9,221 nt of DNA, from the NCBI GenBank assembly GCA_020635655.1, contig JACJZI010000019.1, forward strand, positions 1 to 9,221. Direction: 5' to 3'. Made by a program: the position numbers and the translations under genes. The notes under the pieces are model-generated. The model was not told the origin of the DNA. It saw only the letters and a program-made list of their open reading frames with translations, and made no database searches. Each line of letters opens with the position of its first letter. The first letter of the stretch is position 1. This document shows, piece after piece, positions 1 to 4,791 of this stretch. This DNA is from Flavobacteriales bacterium. GTDB lineage: Bacteria; Bacteroidota; Bacteroidia; Flavobacteriales_F; PHOS-HE28.

Positions 1-2
1 CG

Positions 3-221
3 CTCTACGCCATCTACGACAACTGCAACTCGCTCCACACCAACGCCTACGACGAGGCCATTACCACGCCCACCGAGGAAAGCGTGCGCCGTGCCATGGC
101 CATCCATCTCATCATCAACAAGGAGCTCGGCCGACCAATGAGCAGGAACACCGCGTCGCGCCACACAACATATGCCCAAGGTGACATACCCGCCCCTCCC
201 CCTATTCCGTTCTTTTCCTGA
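3..221 (+). CDS. Methylmalonyl-CoA/isobutyryl-CoA mutase (IcmF-like), 3' fragment with abnormal C-terminus
   Basis: This is the 3' end of a plus-strand gene whose 5' part lies outside the window. The first 43 or so residues (bases 3-131) contain 'YDNCNSLHTNAYDEAITTP' followed by 'TEESVRRAMAIHLIINKELG'. I recognise this as the substrate-binding barrel of the adenosylcobalamin-dependent acyl-CoA mutase family, closest to the fused IcmF-type proteins of Bacteroidota. These rearrange the carbon skeleton of short acyl-CoAs in the cytoplasm. In family members I recall, this segment continues with a 'KNENP.QGS' stretch and well over 100 further residues. Here the frame instead gives about 29 unrelated residues rich in Pro, Arg and Thr and stops at TGA 219-221. 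The identification is good. Whether the break is a real truncation, a frameshift with decay, or an assembly join cannot be told from the window. Confidence 0.72.
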   Translation, partial: LYAIYDNCNSLHTNAYDEAITTPTEESVRRAMAIHLIINKELGRPMSRNTASRHTTYAQGDIPAPPPIPFFS

Positions 222-230
222 CCGGCACGG

Positions 231-252
231 TATTTTCGAGAGGTCCACACCC
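231..252 (+). promoter_or_regulatory. Candidate -7 box and ribosome binding site for the DUF922 gene
   Basis: TATTTTCG at 231-238 matches five of the six fixed positions of the Bacteroidota -7 consensus TAnnTTTG. It is followed by GAGAGG at 238-243, nine bases before the ATG at 253, a plausible Shine-Dalgarno sequence. No good TTTG -33 element lies at the expected 19-21 nt upstream; only T-rich sequence at 210-216 is present. The ribosome binding site supports choosing the start at 253 over the in-frame ATG at 172, which would overlap the mutase fragment and give no signal peptide at the N-terminus. Confidence 0.3.
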
Positions 253-813
253 ATGCCACGCGCTAGCCTCGCACCCTCCCTCCTGCTGCTGTTCGCGTTC
301 GCGCCGGAACAACACGGCCGCTCCCCCGAACATCTGCTCTGGCCCGACCATCCCACGCTGTCGTGGTCCGACTTCAAGGGTGATCCCAAGACACTGCCTG
401 AGGGTTATGCGGCGATCACTCATTCGGAGATCAGCGCCTCCTATGCCACCGATGCCAGCGGTGTGCGCACCCACGTGCAATGCTGGTTCGTTCCGTCGCT
501 CTCCCCGGTGAGCCGGACCGGTCGCACAAGCGCGATGCTGTTGCAGCACGAGCAGGGCCACTTCGACCTCACCGAGGTCTACGCCCGCCAGCTGCGCCAA
601 GCCTTCGCTCATGAGCGCCTCACCCGTGGGAACGTTGCGAAGCGCGTGTCCTTCCTCGCCGATTCCGTGACCCATGCCCTGGACGCGCGCCAGGACCTGT
701 ACGATCGGGAGACCCACTACGGACAGGAAGAGGCGGTGCAGCTGACTTGGACGGCACGGATCACGAAGGAGCTGGAGGCGCTCGAGCCCTGGGCCGTGCA
801 AGGTGCCCGGTGA
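253..813 (+). CDS. Secreted DUF922-type predicted zinc protease
   Basis: A 186-residue protein. The N-terminus (residues 1-17, a short hydrophobic run of Leu, Phe and Ala) looks like a weak signal peptide, so export to the periplasm or outside is likely. 'LSWSDFKG' (residues 36-43) and 'QHEQGHFDL' (98-106) are hallmarks of the DUF922 family of predicted secreted Zn-dependent proteases. H99-E100-x-x-H103 is an HExxH zinc site, and H155 in 'RETHYGQ' is a candidate third ligand. The C-terminal 'QLTW' segment is also typical of the family. The substrate is unknown. I chose ATG 253 because it gives the signal peptide and has a ribosome binding site. The gene stands alone on the plus strand and converges on the lipoprotein gene. 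It does not appear linked to the mutase fragment upstream. Catalytic activity is inferred from the motif only. Confidence 0.82.
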   Translation: MPRASLAPSLLLLFAFAPEQHGRSPEHLLWPDHPTLSWSDFKGDPKTLPEGYAAITHSEISASYATDASGVRTHVQCWFVPSLSPVSRTGRTSAMLLQHEQGHFDLTEVYARQLRQAFAHERLTRGNVAKRVSFLADSVTHALDARQDLYDRETHYGQEEAVQLTWTARITKELEALEPWAVQGAR

Positions 814-827
814 TCACCCGAGAACTT

Positions 828-853
828 CCCAGGGAGCGCGGAGGCTCCCCGGG
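828..853. terminator. GC-rich hairpin between convergent genes
   Basis: GGGAGC (832-837) pairs with GCTCCC (844-849) around a 6-nt loop. The stem is extended by CCC (828-830) with GGG (851-853) across one A/C mismatch. It sits in the 64-nt gap between the ends of the DUF922 gene and the convergent lipoprotein gene, so it could stop or protect both transcripts. No T-run follows on either strand, so it is not a classical intrinsic terminator. Confidence 0.45.
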
Positions 854-877
854 TCGTCCCCGATCATGATGAGCACG

Positions 878-1408
878 TCAATAGATGAACGCACCCGTCA
901 AGAGAAAGGTGATGCCATTGGTGCCGGTCACCTGAAGGTCCGTGAAGCCGGAGGCGTGATCGCCACCGTAGAAGAATGTCAGTGCATCATCGATCACCAC
1001 ATGGCCCATGTAGTCCGGTGCGTTGTTGTTCGGGTCTCCATCATCGTCCCATAGCTCGATCTCCAGCTTGGTACCTGTCGCGTAGGCAATGGGCAGAGCA
1101 CCGCTGGCCGCAGCGCTCATGTCGTAGCTGCCCGTGTTGCTGGCGCTGGACGCCACGGTGGAAGTGAAGAGCAGCACGTTCTCCTTGTACACTTTGACGA
1201 ACGGGTCGGCGGGGTTGGAACCATTGCCACCGTCCCAGTAGCTGCCGCTGCCGTTCATGGCATCGAACCCGGTGAGGGTGATGGTTTCCAGTCGGAACGA
1301 GACCGGGTCGCTCGGGGAGGTGGATCCCGAGGGGCTGGTGGTCTCCTCCTTCTTGCAGGAGGCGAGGGCGAACGCGGCAAGGGCGAACATCCAAAGTGAG
1401 CGTTTCAT
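878..1408 (-). CDS. Lipoprotein with C2-like calcium-binding pattern
   Basis: A 176-residue protein. Residues 1-18 form a lipoprotein signal peptide: Lys-Arg, a hydrophobic stretch, then the lipobox L15-A16-S17-C18 followed by two Lys. After a Ser/Thr/Pro-rich linker (20-36), residues 37-176 form one beta-rich domain. Two acidic loops stand out: D59 to D68 before 'PFVKVY', and W120 followed by D121, D122, D123 and D125, with 'DYMGHVVIDD' after it. The order Asp-Pro-Phe/Tyr-Val-Lys-Val, then 'LEIELWDDD', then a Gly-Val-Ile strand is the pattern of C2 domains, which bind calcium and often membranes. Function is not known. Possible starts are 1408, 1411 and 1417; 1408 gives the most typical n-region. 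It lies downstream of the TPR/HTH regulator gene but has its own candidate promoter. The C2 assignment is my inference from pattern; the lipoprotein call is solid. Confidence 0.85.
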   Translation of the reverse strand: MKRSLWMFALAAFALASCKKEETTSPSGSTSPSDPVSFRLETITLTGFDAMNGSGSYWDGGNGSNPADPFVKVYKENVLLFTSTVASSASNTGSYDMSAAASGALPIAYATGTKLEIELWDDDGDPNNNAPDYMGHVVIDDALTFFYGGDHASGFTDLQVTGTNGITFLLTGAFIY

Positions 1409-1442
1409 CATGATCATCGGCCGGGGTTTTGATCGGCCGCGA

Positions 1443-1475
1443 CGAAAATGCCCGTGGGGTGCGGGGTGTTCCAAA
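1443..1475 (-). promoter_or_regulatory. Candidate Bacteroidota-type promoter for the lipoprotein gene
   Basis: Read on the minus strand, TTTG (1475-1472) is followed by a 21-nt spacer and CATTTTCG (1450-1443). The consensus is TTTG, 19-21 nt, TAnnTTTG; the -7 box departs at its first and seventh positions. It would place the transcript start about 25-30 nt before the start codon at 1408. The -33 TTTG overlaps the last bases of the terminator T-run of the preceding gene. Confidence 0.42.
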
Positions 1476-1504
1476 AAAGGGGAGTGGACAAGCGGTCCCT
1501 CCCC
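1473..1504 (-). terminator. Intrinsic terminator of the TPR/HTH regulator gene
   Basis: On the minus strand GGGGAG-GGAC pairs with GTCC-(A)-CTCCCC: ten base pairs with one bulged base (1485) and a 5-nt loop (1490-1494). Six T residues (1478-1473) follow directly. It lies about 60 nt past the stop codon of the regulator at 1565. Strong GC stem, short loop and immediate T-run are the complete signature of a rho-independent terminator for minus-strand transcription. Confidence 0.85.
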
Positions 1505-1525
1505 GGTGGACATTCGGTGGACAGT
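1504..1525. repeat. 11-bp tandem repeat, two units
   Basis: CGGTGGACATT (1504-1514) is followed directly by CGGTGGACAGT (1515-1525), with ten of eleven bases identical. A related CGGTGGATGTT occurs at 1555-1565. The repeat lies in the 3' untranslated region of the regulator transcript, between two hairpins. No function is evident. Confidence 0.5.
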
Positions 1526-1527
1526 TC

Positions 1528-1557
1528 CCGGGACCCGCTGTGGGTCAGTGGTCCCGG
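1528..1557 (-). other. 3' untranslated hairpin just after the regulator stop codon
   Basis: CCGGGACC (1528-1535) and GGTCCCGG (1550-1557) form a perfect 8-bp stem with a 14-nt loop, starting seven bases past the stop codon at 1565-1567. An alternative 5-bp stem, GACCC (1532-1536) with GGGTC (1542-1546), is mutually exclusive with it. There is no T-run, so it is more likely a stabilising or processing hairpin upstream of the real terminator at 1473-1504. Confidence 0.4.
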
Positions 1558-1564
1558 TGGATGT

Positions 1565-3397
1565 TCAGCACGCCGCGATGTACGCCTCGAGATCGTCCTC
1601 GGTGGCCAGTTCGAGCTTTTTCCGGAGCCGGTACCGGGCCTTCTTCACCCCTTCATCGGATACGTTCAGGATGGCGGCGACCTCCTTGGTGCCGAGCTTC
1701 ATGGTGAGCAGCGCACAAAGGCGCAGGTCGTTCCTGTTCAGGGCGGCATGGCGCGCGGTCAACCGGTCGAAGAAGCTCTTGTCCAGCTCGGTGAAAGCCT
1801 TGGTGAACTGCTCCCAGTCGCGGTCGATCTGCTTGTCGAACCGCAGCTTGTTGGCCACGGTGTTCAGGCCGGCGTTCCCGTGCTCCCGTTCCAGTTCGGC
1901 GATGTCCTGCTCCAGGTCGCGCATCAGTTCGTTCTTCTGGGCCAGGTGCAGCGCCTTCTCCGTGAGCTCGCGCCGTTTGTGGTCCAGCTGTTGGGTCAGC
2001 TGTTCGTTGCGGGCCTGTTGCAATTCCAGTTGGGTGGTGTGCAGCTGGCGGTCGCGCCGTCGGCGCTGCACCACGGCGAACACGATGGCCAGCGCCGCCA
2101 TGGCCAAGGCCAAGATGCCGATGCGCAGCCAGCGCTTGCGGGCCTGTTCCAACCGCACCTCGTTCTCCAGGCTCGCGATGGCCGCCTCCTTCTGTCGGGT
2201 CTCGAAGGCCAGCTGCATCCGGTCGATCTCCGCGGTCTTGTCCACCTGATACATCGAATCGTTCAACACCAGAAAACGTTTGTAGGCCTCCAACGCCAGT
2301 TGCGGGCGTCCGAGGGCCTCCAGTGCACGGCTCTTGGTGTCCCAGGCCTGGTGCTCCTTCTCCATGGAGCCGATGCGTTGCGCGATGATGATCGCGCGTT
2401 CGGCGCTGTCCAGTGCGGCTTGTGGGGCGTTGAGGGCCAGGTCGGCCTGTGCGATGGCGTTCAGCGCATCGCTCAGCGCGTTGTCATCCCCCATGCGCTC
2501 GGCCAGGTCGCGTGCGATGCCACCGCGCTCCAGGGCCATGGCGGGCCTGCCTTGCAGGTTCGCCAGAATGGCCCGGTTCAGTTGGAAGCTCAGGATGCCG
2601 GGTTCATAGCCCATCTCCGTGAACAGCGCGAGCCCCCTGGCATAGACCGAATCCGCTTCGGCATGGCGGTGCAGTTCCTTCAGGGTGACGCCCATGTTGT
2701 TCAGCGTGGCGGCTTCGTAGAACCGTTCCCCCGATCGGCGGTAGATCGCCAGCGCGCTGTCCTCATAGGCCAGTGAGCGCTCGGGGTCCTTCTCCTTCTT
2801 TGCCACAATGGCCAGGCTATTCAGGGCGTGGGCCGCCTGCAGGGTATCCTTCGCGATCTGGCTGCGGTGCAACGCATCCAGGAAGAGCGCCGTGGCACGG
2901 TCGTTCCGGGCGATGTCCATCATGGTGTTGCCCATGCGCAGCAACAGTTCGATCACCGCGCTCGTGTCGTGGACCGCCTCCTTCAGGTCCAGTGCCTCGT
3001 CGTACCGTTCCATCGCTTCCTGCGGTCGATGCGTCTCCTTCGCGATGGAGCCCAGCGACGTCAGGTTCGCGGCGATCTCCTTGGTGTCGTTCTCCACACG
3101 CGATCGATCGAGGGCATGCTGGTAGTAGGTCGCCGCACTATCCAGGTCGTACTGCAGATAGAAGGCCTCACCGATCAGCTGCTCGGCGTTCATCATGCCC
3201 TTGTAGGACCCGTTGGCGCTGGCCGTTCGGAAGAGTTCCCGGGCCCTGGTCATGGCATGCTGCGGTGCCTCGTCCACGGTGTGCCAGAGCGAGTCGATCA
3301 GGAGGTCCTCGGCGGAGCGTTCTGTGGGATCTGCTCCACCCTGGGCGGCCAGCAGCACGGGTAGCAATGTGAACGGAAGAACGGAGCGACGGCGCAT
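1565..3397 (-). CDS. Membrane-anchored TPR sensor with C-terminal HTH DNA-binding domain
   Basis: A 610-residue protein. Residues 1-19 form a signal peptide (Arg-rich start, then 'LPFTLLPVLLAA'). Residues about 25-400 are a long run of tetratricopeptide repeats, seen as regularly spaced Ala/Gly/Leu helical pairs such as 'AATLNNMGVTLKELHRHAEA' (229-248). One transmembrane helix spans 424-443, flanked by Arg-rich ends. A coiled coil follows (about 445-508). The C-terminal region 556-595 ('LRLCALLTMKLGTKEVAAIL', then 'NVSDEGVKKARYRLRKKL') is a LuxR/GerE-like helix-turn-helix. The layout puts the TPRs in the periplasm and the HTH in the cytoplasm, so the protein probably senses a protein or peptide outside and controls transcription directly. 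There is no kinase or receiver domain. The start at 3397 was chosen over the longer frame to 3472 because it gives a clean signal peptide. It has its own terminator downstream. Targets are unknown; the neighbouring secreted-protein genes are candidates. Confidence 0.85.
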   Translation of the reverse strand: MRRRSVLPFTLLPVLLAAQGGADPTERSAEDLLIDSLWHTVDEAPQHAMTRARELFRTASANGSYKGMMNAEQLIGEAFYLQYDLDSAATYYQHALDRSRVENDTKEIAANLTSLGSIAKETHRPQEAMERYDEALDLKEAVHDTSAVIELLLRMGNTMMDIARNDRATALFLDALHRSQIAKDTLQAAHALNSLAIVAKKEKDPERSLAYEDSALAIYRRSGERFYEAATLNNMGVTLKELHRHAEADSVYARGLALFTEMGYEPGILSFQLNRAILANLQGRPAMALERGGIARDLAERMGDDNALSDALNAIAQADLALNAPQAALDSAERAIIIAQRIGSMEKEHQAWDTKSRALEALGRPQLALEAYKRFLVLNDSMYQVDKTAEIDRMQLAFETRQKEAAIASLENEVRLEQARKRWLRIGILALAMAALAIVFAVVQRRRRDRQLHTTQLELQQARNEQLTQQLDHKRRELTEKALHLAQKNELMRDLEQDIAELEREHGNAGLNTVANKLRFDKQIDRDWEQFTKAFTELDKSFFDRLTARHAALNRNDLRLCALLTMKLGTKEVAAILNVSDEGVKKARYRLRKKLELATEDDLEAYIAAC

Positions 3398-3461
3398 GGA
3401 ACCGGACAAGATAGCGGGTACCGGCAGGATGCGCATGCACCGCGGGATCACCTCATGGCGA

Positions 3462-3481
3462 CCAACGGACATATGCGTTCA
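3462..3481 (+). repeat. Left arm of a perfect 20-bp inverted repeat
   Basis: CCAACGGACATATGCGTTCA on the plus strand is the exact reverse complement of 4573-4592. This arm lies 65 nt upstream of the regulator start (3397) and 48 nt beyond the stop of the adhesin-like gene (3529). It contains an ATG (3473-3475) with the same first three codons (Met-Arg-Ser) as the adhesin-like gene, but here the frame that follows is only antisense to that gene. Confidence 0.9.
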
Positions 3482-3492
3482 TTGCAAATGAG

Positions 3493-3538
3493 GCGGTACG
3501 CACCCTTCAATGACAGCACTACTTCGTGTCAATACCGC
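3493..3538 (-). other. Nested stem-loops around the adhesin-like gene stop codon
   Basis: GCGGTA (3493-3498) pairs with TACCGC (3533-3538), enclosing a second stem TGACA (3511-3515) with TGTCA (3527-3531). The stop codon of the adhesin-like gene (3529-3531) lies inside. There is no T-run, so termination here is only a possibility. Confidence 0.28.
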
Positions 3539-4581
3539 TCCACGAACACCCTTGTGAAGATCGAGGGGTTGCCGCCGTTCGTGCTGGATGCGTGGCCGAG
3601 ATTGTCCACCTGGGTGTTCCGCGTGAACTGCACAATGATGTATTTCTTGGTGCCACCTGTGACCGTCAAGATATCATTGATGCGGCTCGTATTCTCCACG
3701 TAGTATGGTGCGCTGGCGAACTTGGAACTGCCCCAGATCTCGTCCGTGGCATCGGTGGTGTTGTAGAGCTTGATCGCATGCTCCGAGCAGCGATACCCCG
3801 GTGCACTTGCCACGATATGGTAGGTACCCGGCGCCAACACCAGCGTGTCGCCGACACGGTGGATCGACGTGCCCACTTCGGCCAATGTGGTGTTCAGCGT
3901 CCGCTTGCCCCAGGTGTTCGCGGCCTGCGAACCGCCGTCCGCACCATTGAACTTACGGTCCTGGTATACCGCATATTCACGCGGCACTACGTGCGGTTGC
4001 CAGCTTGCATTGCCGTCGGCATCGCTCGTGAGGATCCTGTCCGCACCCTGGCTGCCGTCCTTCAGTTGGAAACTGCCCTCCACATCCAGATCGGCGCTGG
4101 TGGTGGTGGTGCCGATGCCGACCTGTCTCCCGTTGCTGTGCACCGTATTGCCGTTCACCACCCAGTCGCCGTCGTCGGCCATGTCCACGCTCCCGGCATG
4201 CAGTGCGTATGGCACGCTGAGCAGTTGCTGCGTGCCGATGGATTGGAAAGTGCTGCCGCCGGGTGGGAGCATCAGCACCTCCAGGTAGTACGGTCCCGCG
4301 CTCCAATCGATCTGGTCCAACTGCCCCACCTGGAACCCATCCTGACCGATGGCCACTGTGAACAGGCCGAGGTCATTGGTGGTGACGGAAGTGGTGGTCT
4401 GGTGCAGCACGGTGCCCGCGGCCGTACCCTGATGAAGGCTGAGGATCACCGTGAAGGTGGCATTGACATACGGGTCGCCATTGGCATCCCGCGCCACCGC
4501 CTGGTAGTTGATCGCCTGCGGGGTCTGGGCAGAAAGAACGGAGGCGCAGAGCAACGCCAGTGGGATCGTGAGTGAACGCAT
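3529..4581 (-). CDS. Secreted adhesin-like protein with phage-tail-fibre-like jelly-roll C-terminus
   Basis: A 350-residue protein. Residues 1-18 are a signal peptide ending 'VLSA', cleaved before Gln19. Residues 19-130 begin 'QTPQAINYQAVARDANGDP', a module common at the start of Bacteroidota surface proteins that carry fibre-like C-termini. A stalk-like region with 'VGIGTTTTSADLDVEGSF' (154-171) links to a C-terminal domain (about 205-350). Its 'LAPGTYHIVASAPGYRCSEH' (249-268), 'KLYNTTDATDEIWGSS' (271-286) and final beta strands match the trimeric jelly-roll domain seen at phage tail-fibre tips and in bacterial relatives (C1q/TNF-like fold). A role in surface binding is inferred. The start at 4581 follows from the signal peptide; the frame is open to 4680 but the extension is not signal-like. 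A weak -7 box, TACATTG, lies at 4616-4610. The gene is bracketed by a perfect 20-bp inverted repeat that includes its start codon. No T9SS sorting domain is visible. Confidence 0.8.
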   Translation of the reverse strand: MRSLTIPLALLCASVLSAQTPQAINYQAVARDANGDPYVNATFTVILSLHQGTAAGTVLHQTTTSVTTNDLGLFTVAIGQDGFQVGQLDQIDWSAGPYYLEVLMLPPGGSTFQSIGTQQLLSVPYALHAGSVDMADDGDWVVNGNTVHSNGRQVGIGTTTTSADLDVEGSFQLKDGSQGADRILTSDADGNASWQPHVVPREYAVYQDRKFNGADGGSQAANTWGKRTLNTTLAEVGTSIHRVGDTLVLAPGTYHIVASAPGYRCSEHAIKLYNTTDATDEIWGSSKFASAPYYVENTSRINDILTVTGGTKKYIIVQFTRNTQVDNLGHASSTNGGNPSIFTRVFVERY

Positions 4582-4592
4582 ATGTCCGTTGG
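4573..4592 (-). repeat. Right arm of the 20-bp inverted repeat, covering the adhesin-like start codon
   Basis: On the minus strand this reads the same 20 bases as 3462-3481 on the plus strand, with no mismatch. It includes 11 bases of leader plus the ATG and the next two codons of the adhesin-like gene. Identity ends sharply on both sides. The two arms are 1,091 bp apart. Confidence 0.9.
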
Positions 4593-4791
4593 ACCTGTTG
4601 ATCGGACGGGCAATGTAACGGACCTCGCAGATCATGTCCACCACCAGGTCCCGGTCCATGCCATCGGACCATTGTGCCATCCCCTATCGCGACCACCGCC
4701 TCAGCACTCGGGCGGACCGCTGGTGTTGGGATCGGATGTGGTGCGTTGTGCGCGCCGACCTGCGGCATGAACCTCTCCGGCGGGAAATCCC

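Noticed and set aside
132..185. Plus-strand reading in another frame after base 131 giving Thr-Asn-Glu-Gln, slightly like the Lys-Asn-Glu-Asn expected in the mutase
   Set aside because: The resemblance covers about four residues and the following sequence does not resemble the family, so a simple frameshift is not supported.
809..818. Palindrome GGTGATCACC over the DUF922 stop codon
   Set aside because: A single 10-bp palindrome inside a stop-codon context; no second copy or promoter nearby supports a binding site.
1448..2776. Long open frame (442 codons) on the plus strand opposite the TPR/HTH gene
   Set aside because: It is antisense to a clearly coding TPR gene, has a biased Gln/Val/Leu/Gly composition, no recognisable domain, and is explained by high GC leaving few stops.
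3455..3703. Plus-strand frame sharing Asn-Gly-His-Met-Arg-Ser-Leu with the adhesin-like gene
   Set aside because: The match comes only from the 20-bp inverted repeat (3462-3481); beyond it the frame is antisense to the adhesin-like gene and has no protein-like features.
4653..4670. Hairpin GGTCC-N8-GGACC upstream of the adhesin-like gene
   Set aside because: The 5-bp stem with an 8-nt loop is short enough to occur by chance in GC-rich DNA and is not linked to a start or stop signal.
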